64,000 nucleotides of DNA from contig NZ_JASJOR010000019.1 of NCBI RefSeq assembly GCF_030068545.1, positions 1 through 64,000 on the forward strand. Direction: 5' to 3'. The translations under genes and the position numbers were made by a program. This document shows positions 43,185 through 52,008 of this stretch, piece by piece. Numbering within the stretch: position 1 is the first letter of the stretch; each line of letters starts with the position of its first letter. The notes under the pieces were generated by a model. It was not told the origin of the DNA, ran no database searches, and saw only the letters and a program-made list of their open reading frames with translations. The stretch comes from Xanthocytophaga flava. GTDB lineage: Bacteria; Bacteroidota; Bacteroidia; Cytophagales; 172606-1.

Positions 43185-44306
43185 TTAAACTACGCTGTAC
43201 AGAGGCAACGCCTCCTGAAGTCTCTTCTCGATTTCACCAGAAGGGATTACCCATCCTAATCGCACTTTCCGGAGGGTTTTCATCTCCCGAATTACTGAAA
43301 AATACTTTTCCACCAAGGCTTCGGGTAGTGACAAATACTCCAGTTGGGTCAATTTCCTAAGCCAGGATAATTCTATATCCTCTTTGGTATCAATAGACAA
43401 TGATTTCAGACAAGACAAATGCCCCAGATCCGGTAGTTCTACATCCTGCATTAGAGTAAGTGTTACTTCTTGCAATTGGGACAGTTCTTTCAGAAAGGCA
43501 AAGGAAATCGGTTTGACTTCATCCAGATCCAGGTGTGTTAGTTGGGGCAAGTGAACAAGTGGTTCAAGGGATGTTATAGGTGATTGTTTCAGATTGAGTT
43601 TTTTCAAGGTTTTCAACTCTTGAATACCTTCTAACGTTTGTAAGCGTGAATTCGCAGCATCCAAATGTTCTAGTGTCCCGTTCAATACTTCAATTCCTGA
43701 GAGCTTTTCTATCAATGACAATCGTATACTCAGTTGTTGTAATTGGGTATATTCCCTTAGAAAATGTAGTGAGGTTACAACTTTGTTGTATCCGCAAGAA
43801 AGTTTCTGTAGTTGGGTAAATAGTGCCAGTTCTTCCATTCCTTTTCCAGGTTCATGCAAAAGAGTATTCAATTCGCAGGTCAACTGCTGTAGTTGAGGAA
43901 GCTGAGCCAGAGGTGCTATAGAAGCCGGTCTATAACAAGCCACAGAAAAGGTTTTCAGATTATTTAGCCTGGATAAATACTTGTAATCATTTGCGTGAAT
44001 ATCACTAGCCTCAATAGTTTTCAGGTATTGTAACTGCGATAATGGCTCAAAAGAAGAAAACTCCTGAAACGAACAATCCAAGTCTTCCAGATATGTTAAC
44101 CTACGTAATGGCTCCAGGGTATCAATATAAGCACTTGTATAGTTGCCACCGATATGTAGGTGAGTGATACAAAGAACCTGATTAATAACTGATGACAAGT
44201 TTTCTTCAGTTACAGATTTCTCAGAATACCCACAATTGTCAAGAAGATGGTGTTTCCACTCCTTGCTTAAGCTATCCCACCAGCTATGCGAGCGTTTTCG
44301 TCTCAT
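43185..44306 (-). CDS. Leucine-rich repeat protein of the SDS22-like type, 373 aa
   Basis: The N-terminus (SHSWWDSLSKEWKHHLLDNC) is a characteristic cap of a Bacteroidota LRR family. From about residue 50, 21- to 23-residue LRRs follow, such as LEPLRRLTYLEDLDCS, FEPLSQLQYLKTIEAS, LEPLVHLPQLTHLDLDEVK and LSWLRKLTQLEYLSLPE. No signal peptide, so probably a cytosolic protein-binding scaffold. It lacks the N-terminal module of the other LRR genes of the region and is a separate lineage. The SUKH gene is 14 bp downstream. Confidence 0.85.
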   Translation of the reverse strand: MRRKRSHSWWDSLSKEWKHHLLDNCGYSEKSVTEENLSSVINQVLCITHLHIGGNYTSAYIDTLEPLRRLTYLEDLDCSFQEFSSFEPLSQLQYLKTIEASDIHANDYKYLSRLNNLKTFSVACYRPASIAPLAQLPQLQQLTCELNTLLHEPGKGMEELALFTQLQKLSCGYNKVVTSLHFLREYTQLQQLSIRLSLIEKLSGIEVLNGTLEHLDAANSRLQTLEGIQELKTLKKLNLKQSPITSLEPLVHLPQLTHLDLDEVKPISFAFLKELSQLQEVTLTLMQDVELPDLGHLSCLKSLSIDTKEDIELSWLRKLTQLEYLSLPEALVEKYFSVIREMKTLRKVRLGWVIPSGEIEKRLQEALPLYSVV

Positions 44307-44377
44307 TGGAGAATGATTGTTATAAGAATATTCAGAGAAAGAGGTTATTAGTTTTAGTTGTCTAAATATAGAAAGTC

Positions 44378-45067
44378 TTATTTATTCATTCCTTCTTTCC
44401 AGGCATAAGGCAATGCTTCCTGGAGCCACCATGTCCAGTAATCCTTGTATTTCTCAGGAGATCCTGTATCAAAATAGTGCATTGGAAAAGGAGGTCCTCC
44501 GGCATATGCAAAAGCAGCATAGAAGTGCAGTTCATTCTCCATCAGGTCAATCTCTTCATCTTTCTGGGGTAGAACTGACTCTTCACTAGTCACAAAAGAA
44601 TCAAACAAGACTAGCTCGGTAGTAAGAACTACTGCCAGGCCCACCATTGACTCTGCAAAACGATGCTTGCGATGTAAAGGGTCCTGAATCCAGGTTTCAT
44701 CAGCAAAGGCAGACATACGTTCCCAATCTTCATCAAGCTGAGTGTGTAAGAACTCATTTTTTTCAACTACTCTTCTTTCTTTGTATCGGATAAAACGATC
44801 CAACAGAGGCATAAGCAATGTATCCTGAGGCCAGGTTTTATACCATAGTGGAACTACCTTGTTTATTGCCTGCTCTGCCAATAACCTCCGTCGTTTATGT
44901 GCAATGGGATCATGATGTGCCCCTAATGCAAGATAGATAGCTTCACGGATTCCTGATTCCAGATGGTGACAGGGATGAGATTCTATACAGGAAAAGCCTT
45001 TCTCAATCAACGCTGTTAATTGGGTGTTCAGGAAAAAATTAGTTGACATTTTCTCTTTGTCCATCAC
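44378..45067 (-). CDS. Imm5-like immunity protein, 229 aa
   Basis: The protein is almost all helical. RRRLLAEQAINKVVPLWYKT is followed by long helices, then HFYAAFAYAGGPPFP and KDYWTWWLQEALPYAWKEG near the end. The A.AYAGG...FW.W.L.EA.P order is what I associate with the Imm5 immunity family of polymorphic toxin systems. The identification is by memory of the pattern and is moderately sure. It abuts the LRR gene upstream: the LRR stop is at 45068 and this start is at 45067, so the two are translationally coupled. That coupling is the best clue that the LRR proteins belong to a toxin-immunity context. Confidence 0.55.
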   Translation of the reverse strand: MMDKEKMSTNFFLNTQLTALIEKGFSCIESHPCHHLESGIREAIYLALGAHHDPIAHKRRRLLAEQAINKVVPLWYKTWPQDTLLMPLLDRFIRYKERRVVEKNEFLHTQLDEDWERMSAFADETWIQDPLHRKHRFAESMVGLAVVLTTELVLFDSFVTSEESVLPQKDEEIDLMENELHFYAAFAYAGGPPFPMHYFDTGSPEKYKDYWTWWLQEALPYAWKEGMNK

Positions 45068-46189
45068 TTAGTAATGTATCTGGCAATGTGGCAACATAGA
45101 TGTGATTCTTTCTTTTTCCGAATCAGGTAAGGGATTGTTTACCAAAACCAACGTTTGGAGATTGCTCAGATTCCCTATTTCGTCCGGAAGGTGGGTCAGT
45201 TGGTTCACCGATAAACACAAAAATTCCAATTGTGTCATCTTACCTATTTCCCTGGGCAGAGAAGTTAACTGATTGTATTCCAAACTTAGATGCGATAGTT
45301 TTGCAAGTTTACTTATTTTTGGAGGAAGAGCACTCAACTGATTCTTTCCTAAATTGAGGCTCTTCAATCGGGTGAGGCCCCCTATTTCTGCTGGCAGGGA
45401 GGTTAACCGGTTATCTTTCAGACTAAGATCGCCCAAATTCAACAAGTTACCTAGCTGTGCTGGTACTCTTGTTAGTAAATTTTGAGACAATTGAAGGATT
45501 CGTAAACTAGTCAGATTGCCTATTTCATTTGGTAAATCTGTAATTTTATTTTGCCATAGTTCCAGGTCTTCTAGCCTGTTCAGATTGCCGATTTCGATGG
45601 GTAAGGTGGTTAATTGATTGCGCTGTAGTGTCAATTCTTTTAGTTGTGCCAGTTTACCCATTTCTGTAGGTAGATAAGTCAACTTATTTCCTTCCAGTCG
45701 TAGTTTCTCCACATTACACAGATTGCCAATAGTTGCAGGAATAGATGTTAACCCATTTGCCTGTAAATGAAGAACCGACAATTGGGTGAGTTTTCCAATC
45801 TCAGGAGGAAGAGAGCTCAGTTGGTTAAATGAACAATAGAGTTGATCTAACTTTGATAAGTTACCGATTTCTGCGGGCAAAGAACTCAATGGGGAAGGCA
45901 AGTCCAGTATGGACAAATTAACCAGATACTGAATCTGTGAAGGAATATCGGTTGCTCTTTTTTCGGTACTATAAAGTGTAGTGATCTGGTGAAGTTGTCG
46001 CAACTTCCGTCCAAAGGAATAAGCTTTATACTTACCTATCCAGTCAAATAAAATAGTAAGATCATTCTCTAAGTCTGAAAGATCTATCTTCACCGATTTA
46101 GCTATCTGCAAGCCTAGAGTAATGTTGTCTTCCACTCCGGAAAGTAGTAAGCGAATGACGTTTTCTTTTTCAGTAGTATCAGCCAGCAT
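45068..46189 (-). CDS. LRR array protein, 12 repeats, 373 aa
   Basis: Residues 1-70 are the shared N-terminal module (ENVIRLLLSGVEDNITLGLQ, then LAKSVKIDLSDLENDLTILF). Twelve 23-residue LRRs of the L..LP.EIGNL..L..L.L..N.L type follow, about residues 78-352. The end is the shared cap NNPLPDSEKERITSMLPHC. No signal peptide or membrane segment. Such LRR solenoids bind other proteins. It is seven bp after the previous LRR gene and directly coupled to the Imm5-like gene. Confidence 0.9.
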   Translation of the reverse strand: MLADTTEKENVIRLLLSGVEDNITLGLQIAKSVKIDLSDLENDLTILFDWIGKYKAYSFGRKLRQLHQITTLYSTEKRATDIPSQIQYLVNLSILDLPSPLSSLPAEIGNLSKLDQLYCSFNQLSSLPPEIGKLTQLSVLHLQANGLTSIPATIGNLCNVEKLRLEGNKLTYLPTEMGKLAQLKELTLQRNQLTTLPIEIGNLNRLEDLELWQNKITDLPNEIGNLTSLRILQLSQNLLTRVPAQLGNLLNLGDLSLKDNRLTSLPAEIGGLTRLKSLNLGKNQLSALPPKISKLAKLSHLSLEYNQLTSLPREIGKMTQLEFLCLSVNQLTHLPDEIGNLSNLQTLVLVNNPLPDSEKERITSMLPHCQIHY

Positions 46190-46196
46190 AAAAAGA

Positions 46197-47240
46197 TTAA
46201 AAATATAGTTTACAGTGTGGTAGCAACATTTTAATTCGCTCTTTTTCTGATTCAGAAATAGGATTATTACAAAGATTGACTTTGGAAAGAATAGGTAATT
46301 GGCTTATTTCTTCAGGAAGTGTGCTGATTTTATTTCGTTGTAAGTCTAGATCAACCAGTCGGGTGAGCTTGGCAATCTCAGCAGGCAGGTTGTCCAGTTT
46401 ATTTCTGCCAAGACTTAAAATTTGTAGCTGAGTAAGATTCCATAGCTCTGTTGGCAGACTAGTCAATTGAATACTATCGACATACAATGTTCTTAACTTT
46501 TTTAGATTTCCAATTTCTGGTGGTAATGCCTTGAGTTTGTTCCCTGTTAATCCCAGAAAAGTCAACTGGGTTAAAGTCCAGACTGCTGGTGGCAAAGAAG
46601 TTAGCTTGTTTGATTCTAAACGAAGTGTATCTAATTGTGCCAGGCTTCCGATCTCGTCAGGTACTTCAAGTAATTGGTTTTGAAATAACTCCAGTGTCTT
46701 TAGCTGCCTCAGTTTCCAGATATATGGAGGCAATTCACTTAATTGATTTTTTCCCAGATTTAATGTTTTTAACTGAGTTAGATTCCCAAATTCTTCTGGT
46801 AATGAAGTCAATGGGTTTTCCCTCAGATTTAATTCTTTCAAATTACTCAACTTTCCAATTTCAACTGGCAACTTACTAAGTTGATTCTTCTCTAAATTTA
46901 AATGAGTGAGTTGAATCAGGTTTAGTATCTCTGTGGGAATAGTTTTCAGTTGGTTAAATACCAAGCCAAGTTTTTTCATACTGACAAGATAAGGGAGCAG
47001 AGAAAGAGGAATAGGATTAGACAAGTTACAATCTTCCAACTGAACTATTTTTAATAGCTTTTGTGAGAATGAAAATGAACTACATCTGACTGCTTTCGTC
47101 AATATATTGATATCTTCTGTAAAATCAGTTAGATCTATTTTCCGAGACTCGGCTAATTGCAAGCCAAGTGTGATATTTTCCTCCTGACCTGATAGCAATA
47201 ATCGAATAATGTTTTCTTTGTCGGGACTAGATAAAAGCAT
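46197..47240 (-). CDS. LRR array protein, about 10 repeats, 347 aa
   Basis: First gene of the smaller LRR operon. The module is ENIIRLLLSGQEENITLGLQ then LAESRKIDLTDFTEDINIL. About ten LRRs follow (TIPTEILNLIQLTHLNLEKN to TLPEEISQLPILSKVNLCNN), and the cap is NPISESEKERIKMLLPHCK. Two repeats have WKL/WNL in place of GNL. An upstream box (47396-47422) and a hairpin-bearing leader precede it. Confidence 0.9.
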   Translation of the reverse strand: MLLSSPDKENIIRLLLSGQEENITLGLQLAESRKIDLTDFTEDINILTKAVRCSSFSFSQKLLKIVQLEDCNLSNPIPLSLLPYLVSMKKLGLVFNQLKTIPTEILNLIQLTHLNLEKNQLSKLPVEIGKLSNLKELNLRENPLTSLPEEFGNLTQLKTLNLGKNQLSELPPYIWKLRQLKTLELFQNQLLEVPDEIGSLAQLDTLRLESNKLTSLPPAVWTLTQLTFLGLTGNKLKALPPEIGNLKKLRTLYVDSIQLTSLPTELWNLTQLQILSLGRNKLDNLPAEIAKLTRLVDLDLQRNKISTLPEEISQLPILSKVNLCNNPISESEKERIKMLLPHCKLYF

Positions 47241-47748
47241 GGTAATAAACTATTCCAGTAATTATAGATTGCATTGTGTCTCTTTTCACACAATGAGGGG
47301 TTCGCATTTGTGAAAATTATTCTTTAAAGAAAACTGCATTAAGCCTGATTTTAGATAAGTCAAAGATACATGCCCGCCTTTTTATTGCATTACACAGAGG
47401 TGTTACAAAGTATATACAGGTACAAAATTACTTCATTTACATCTGCGACTTACAACCTAATGTAGGCAATCTCTTTTATTACTCGATTGGTTTTTCTATT
47501 TGAGTAAAACTAAATATGAAGAGGCAGCCCCTCTGTACAAAAACCACAGATTCAACATGTAAAATCTGAGGTTGACTAGAAAAAAAATAAATAAAAAATA
47601 TTATGTCATATTGACACATTATCGAAAATTTAACTTAAATTTGATTTTAGCATTAAATAATTATACTTATAATAGGTATAGTTATGAAATATGAGCAATA
47701 GTTACATACATCATTTTTAGTATTTTTTTAATCTTAGACAAAAAATGT
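47241..47748. other. 508-bp divergent gap between LRR operon and GH62 gene
   Basis: On the minus side it holds the leader of the LRR operon, with a hairpin (47272-47279 with 47288-47295) and the shared box at 47396-47422. On the plus side it holds the AT-rich promoter region of the GH62 gene. No gene seen. Confidence 0.55.
47396..47422 (-). promoter_or_regulatory. Shared 27-bp box upstream of the first LRR operon
   Basis: This matches 58257-58283 at 25 of 27 positions in the same orientation relative to an LRR operon. The core on the minus strand is CCTGTATATACTTTGTAAC. It lies 155 bp before the start codon, leaving a long leader. It is probably the promoter with an upstream site. Confidence 0.65.
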
Positions 47749-48762
47749 ATGAAAAGAAACATTTTATTGCCCTCAGGTATAGGTGTACTGACACTTTTGA
47801 GTATGCTTACTAGTTGTACCAAACAAGAAATAAAGCTATCTGATAAGTCAACAGACTTAGACTCTTCTCCATCCGTAACCACGAGTGCTATAGCCAATCC
47901 CCGGTGGAGTGTAACAGGTAAACTATTTGAACAAGGAGCGGCAGGTTCGTTCGAGTCTGTAGCCGTAAAAGATCCCTCATTGGTCTATGATGGGGGGCGG
48001 TGGCATGTTTTCTATACCGGCACAGACGGAAATCAATGGAAAATGGGCTATGTCAATTCACCTTCTTTGTTTGATATGAAGTCTGAACCTCGCAGGTTTA
48101 TGAATTCTTTAAATGGTGGAGGGTATTTTTGTGCTCCACAAGTTTTTAATTTTCCAGCAAAAGGCAAGTGGTTTCTGATCTACCAATCTGGTTTAGGAGC
48201 TACTTATTCTACCAACACAAGTGTTTCTAATTACGGTGGTTGGGCAGCTGGAAAAGGAATGGGCTTTAATGATGGTATTGATTTCTGGTGTATCGCTGAT
48301 AATAGCTATGTTTACTGTTTTTATTCTGCACAAGATGGCTCGAAGACCATTAAAAGAAGAAGAACTACCATAGCTAACTTTCCGAATGGTTGGGAATCGC
48401 CTACTGTAGTAGCTACTGATACCTTTGAAGCGCCTCATGTATACAAAAACAAAGCAGATGGAAAATATTATATGATGGTAGAAGATATAGGGAGGTATTT
48501 TGAACTATGGACTGCAAGTAACTTAAATGGAACCTGGACGAAGGTATCAGAAACCTGGGCTGCAAAGTCCAATCTAACTGAAAGAAATGGACATTGGACA
48601 GATCAAGTTTCACACGGGGAAATTTTACGTTCGGGGAGTAACCAGTTAATGGAAATAAATAATATCGACCGTTGCGAAATTTTCATGCAAGGGGTAGTAA
48701 ACGGTAATTATAGTTCGTACATACGAATTCCTTATGATCTAGGTTTAATGCAAAATTTTTAA
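47749..48762 (+). CDS. GH62 alpha-L-arabinofuranosidase, lipoprotein, 337 aa
   Basis: A lipobox (LLSMLTSC, Cys23) shows lipidation. The remainder is a complete GH62 five-bladed propeller: AVKDPSLVYDGGRWHVFY (Asp75, base), GGYFCAPQVFNFPAKGKWFL, GIDFWCIADNSYVYCFYSA (Asp178), and TFEAPHVYKNKADGKYYMMV (Glu227, acid). The enzyme removes arabinose side chains from arabinoxylan. The next gene downstream is a GH10 xylanase, so the two form a xylan-degrading pair. They lie 536 bp apart and have separate promoters. Confidence 0.9.
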   Translation: MKRNILLPSGIGVLTLLSMLTSCTKQEIKLSDKSTDLDSSPSVTTSAIANPRWSVTGKLFEQGAAGSFESVAVKDPSLVYDGGRWHVFYTGTDGNQWKMGYVNSPSLFDMKSEPRRFMNSLNGGGYFCAPQVFNFPAKGKWFLIYQSGLGATYSTNTSVSNYGGWAAGKGMGFNDGIDFWCIADNSYVYCFYSAQDGSKTIKRRRTTIANFPNGWESPTVVATDTFEAPHVYKNKADGKYYMMVEDIGRYFELWTASNLNGTWTKVSETWAAKSNLTERNGHWTDQVSHGEILRSGSNQLMEINNIDRCEIFMQGVVNGNYSSYIRIPYDLGLMQNF

Positions 48763-49298
48763 CCATAATCCGTATTTTTTCAACTTTACTACAGAAAAAT
48801 TCTCTAAAATAAAAAACGCTCAAAAGGAAAGTTAGTTTGGGCGATCTTATTCAAAAAACGTCCTTACAAAAACTGTTTTGAGTAGAGATACGATGAAAAA
48901 ATGTATCGTATTGTTATGGCTTGTGACCAAACGAAGCACTAATCTGCTTAAGATCATCCAAAGTAATGTGGTTCATTCATTTTTTACCACTGAAGACTAG
49001 TTTCTGATACAAAGAATCTGACCATAAGTTACCATCTCTTCCAACTGCATCTATCGTATGATTGCAGCGGGAGGGTCATACATTGATGCGCAACTCTTTA
49101 TGTTCTCTTTCCAATGCAACTGGTATCAGGCTGCAAAGTTTTGCTAGTAGTATATGACTTGTGGGATGAAACAAAATGTGTGAGCATTTGATACCATTGG
49201 TTTTCATTTTATCGCTTTAACCAACTGTCCTTCCTTATCCTGAATAAGTACTTAGATGTTTTCAAACTTTTTTCACTAACGACTAAAAAAATCTATTT
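48763..49298. other. 536-bp gap between GH62 and GH10 genes
   Basis: No intact gene. A minus-strand frame around 48982-49080 reads CNHTIDAVGRDGNLWSDSLY and then QKLVFSGKK before a stop, which looks like the tail of a lost secreted protein. No clear terminator or operator. Confidence 0.4.
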
Positions 49299-51053
49299 AT
49301 GAAAACAAATTTAACTTTACCTGTTTGCTATATTTTACTGATAGCCTTCTTTTCCGTTCTTTCTGGCCATTCGGCTAAAGCCCAACTCGCAAAGTGTAAA
49401 GGCAAATATTTTGGTAATATTTTACAATATAGTGTTCCGTCTAATTACAATACATTCTGGAATCAAGCCACAAGTGAAAATGGTTCAAAGTGGGGTTCAG
49501 TAGAGGGGACAAAAGGTGTATACAATTGGACTTCTTCTGACTTGGCTTATAACTGGGCAAAAAATAATGGCGGGTTGTTTAAATATCACACCCTGGTTTG
49601 GGGAGGTCAAACGCCAGGTTGGGTAGCAAGTGCGAGTACGGCTACACTGACAGCTTCTGTACAAGCATATATTAAAGCTTGCGCTGATCACTATAATCCA
49701 CTGGGAGGAATTAAAATGATTGATGTTCTGAATGAGCCAGTAAATACTCCTATGCCGGGTAACTTAAAAGCAGCCCTTACTGCTGGATACAAAGCTGAAC
49801 CTGCCAATGCTGGTGATTTGAATAATCAATATGGCTGGGTGATTTGGTGTTTCCAGTTAGCCAGAAAATATTTTCCAAATTCTACATTATTGATAAATGA
49901 GTACAATGTAGAAATGAATTGGAATAATTGCCGTGCTCCTTATATTGCCATGGTGAATGCTGTGAAGAATGCACCTAACTTAACAGATGGCCGTAAAAAC
50001 CTGATTGATGGAGTAGGTTTGCAATCACATGGTGTAGACAATTTAACTGCGGCTAACTTTAAGGCATGTATTGATGAAATCTGGAATAGTACTGGAGTTA
50101 GCATTCACATAACAGAGTTTGATCAAACGGCGAATCCGAATGAAACAAAACAGAGAGATGTATATTCCAGATTGATTCCTGTGGCCTGGGAACATCCTCA
50201 TGTAGCTGGTATTACCTTGTGGGGATATATTCAAGGCTCTACCTGGATCAATGGAAATGGACAAGCAGGTGCGGGAGGTACTGACTCTGGTATAATTTAT
50301 GCCAATGGAAACGATAGACCCGCTATGACCTGGTTGAAATCCTATTTCTCCGGACAACCTACATTGGCTTGTTGTCCAGCGCCAGCCCCTTTTGCCAGTT
50401 GTCCTGGTACAAATCGCAGTTTTGTTGTCAGAGCTCGTGGCACGGCTGCTGGAGCTCAATTACAATTACGTATCAATGGCAATGTTATTTCTACATTCAA
50501 CCTAACTACGGCATTTGCTAACTATACGGCCTCTTCTACAGCAACTGGAACTGTTCGGTTGGAAGTAACAACGGATAATGGTACCTGGGATGTAGAAGTC
50601 GATTATCTTCAAATTAATGGCACCATCCTACAAGCTGAAAATCAAGCTGTCAATACAGCTCTTTACTCAAATGGAAGATGTGGTGGGGGAGGGAGTAGCC
50701 AAATGATGCACTGTAATGGCTACATAGAGTTTGCCAATACGGCAGCTCGCACTTCTTCTGTACAAGAGAAATTTGCTGACACTCCTACTGAGAGCAATTT
50801 GTTAAACATATATCCTAACCCGGTTAGCAATGGTAATGTTACTATTGAGTTTTACAATGAAAAAGAGCAATATATAAGCATTGATTTAGTGACAACCAAC
50901 GGACGTATTCTGAAAAAAGTAGCCTCGAAAAAATTTGAAGCAGGTGCGCATCAACTTAATGTAGATTTTACTTACCCTGGTACAGCGCTTTATTTAGTTA
51001 GAATCAAGAAAGAAAATGAAATAATTACCAAACAATTGCTGGTTCAACACTAA
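49299..51053 (+). CDS. GH10 endo-1,4-beta-xylanase with xylan-binding module and T9SS tail, 584 aa
   Basis: A signal peptide (YILLIAFFSVLSGHSAKA) is followed by a GH10 TIM barrel (about 30-350): FKYHTLVWGGQTPGWV, the acid/base Glu146 in IDVLNEPVN, and the nucleophile Glu273 in HITEFDQ; WGYIQGSTW closes the barrel. Residues about 365-480 (FVVRARGTAAGAQLQLRING, TWDVEVDYLQINGTILQAEN) resemble calcium-dependent CBM36/CBM60-type xylan-binding modules. The last 80 residues (IYPNPVSNGNVTIEF to TKQLLVQH) are a T9SS sorting domain, so the enzyme is secreted across the outer membrane. With the GH62 gene before it, it attacks arabinoxylan. Confidence 0.92.
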   Translation: MKTNLTLPVCYILLIAFFSVLSGHSAKAQLAKCKGKYFGNILQYSVPSNYNTFWNQATSENGSKWGSVEGTKGVYNWTSSDLAYNWAKNNGGLFKYHTLVWGGQTPGWVASASTATLTASVQAYIKACADHYNPLGGIKMIDVLNEPVNTPMPGNLKAALTAGYKAEPANAGDLNNQYGWVIWCFQLARKYFPNSTLLINEYNVEMNWNNCRAPYIAMVNAVKNAPNLTDGRKNLIDGVGLQSHGVDNLTAANFKACIDEIWNSTGVSIHITEFDQTANPNETKQRDVYSRLIPVAWEHPHVAGITLWGYIQGSTWINGNGQAGAGGTDSGIIYANGNDRPAMTWLKSYFSGQPTLACCPAPAPFASCPGTNRSFVVRARGTAAGAQLQLRINGNVISTFNLTTAFANYTASSTATGTVRLEVTTDNGTWDVEVDYLQINGTILQAENQAVNTALYSNGRCGGGGSSQMMHCNGYIEFANTAARTSSVQEKFADTPTESNLLNIYPNPVSNGNVTIEFYNEKEQYISIDLVTTNGRILKKVASKKFEAGAHQLNVDFTYPGTALYLVRIKKENEIITKQLLVQH

Positions 51054-51068
51054 CTAGGCTGTTACCCC

Positions 51069-51104
51069 CTAAAAACTGCTGACTTTACAGTCGGCAGTTT
51101 TTAG
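51069..51104. terminator. Bidirectional terminator between xylanase and LRR operon
   Basis: A 16-bp stem with one mismatch (51069-51084 with 51089-51104, CTAAAAACTGC arm) and a four-base loop carries A- and T-runs on both outer ends, so it can end transcription in both directions. Confidence 0.85.
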
Positions 51105-51116
51105 ATTGATCGTATT

Positions 51117-52001
51117 TTAATGATGTTTTTGTATCTTCATAGTTTTTTGGGAAAAACTGATTTGTTTGCAATGAGGCAATAGCTTCCGTATTCTTCTTTT
51201 CTCTTCGTTTAAGAATGGATTCTTTTTTAAAAGAAGTTTTTGTAATTGGTTGAGATTACTTATTTCTGAGGGGAGTTCCGTTAATTGATTGTCTATTAAC
51301 TCTACTGTTTCTAACTTTTTGAGTTTGCCGATTTCCGTTGGTAGTGAGGTTAGCGCATTATGATCTATATTCAGTTTCCGTAAGTTATGAAGGTTGCCGA
51401 TTGCCACCGGCAATGAAGTTAGGGTATTATAATTTAGGTACAGTTCCTCTAAGTTAGTGAGGTTGCCTATTTCAGAACCGATACTTTGCAACGAATTACT
51501 TCCCAGATGCAGAAAACGGAGTGAAGTAATCTGCTTAATCAGTACGGGAAAAGAATCCAGTTGATTCTCTGCTACAAATAATGCTTCCAGCCTTGTCAGT
51601 TTGGTAATTTCTACTGGCAGTGAAGTCAGTTGGTTATAACTTAGTATCAGGCGATTTAGTTGAGTCAGTTCTCCTATTTCAGAGGGTAAGGTCTTTAACT
51701 CATTGTAAGGCAGGTCTATATCCTGAAGGCTGATAAAATACTTGATTTGAGGAGGAAGACTAACTAACGTACGCCTGGATACATAAAGTCGTTTGAGGGT
51801 AGTTACTTTCAAAAGCTTATCTGTAAACAGGGAGCCATCTTCGCCTTGCCACCAGTTGTATACATATTCAATATCCTGTTTTAGATCAGAAATATCAATC
51901 TGTAGTGCTTCGGCTATCTGCAACCCTAAGGTAATGTTCTCTTCTTGCCCGGATAACAACAGACGAATAATGTTTTCTTTTTCAGTCGATTGCGCATTCA
52001 T
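51117..52001 (-). CDS. LRR array protein, 8 repeats
   Basis: Last gene of the large LRR operon. The start is set at the ATG at 51999-52001 (MNAQSTEKENIIRLLL), because the upstream start would overlap the previous gene and the others in the family begin with the same spacing. The shared module (EENITLGLQIAEALQIDISD), eight LRRs and the cap PFLNEEKRRIRKLLPHCK are present. After the cap it has a short extra tail (SFSQKTMKIQKHH). No signal peptide. Confidence 0.88.
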   Translation of the reverse strand: MNAQSTEKENIIRLLLSGQEENITLGLQIAEALQIDISDLKQDIEYVYNWWQGEDGSLFTDKLLKVTTLKRLYVSRRTLVSLPPQIKYFISLQDIDLPYNELKTLPSEIGELTQLNRLILSYNQLTSLPVEITKLTRLEALFVAENQLDSFPVLIKQITSLRFLHLGSNSLQSIGSEIGNLTNLEELYLNYNTLTSLPVAIGNLHNLRKLNIDHNALTSLPTEIGKLKKLETVELIDNQLTELPSEISNLNQLQKLLLKKNPFLNEEKRRIRKLLPHCKQISFSQKTMKIQKHH

Positions 52002-52008
52002 ATAAAAG

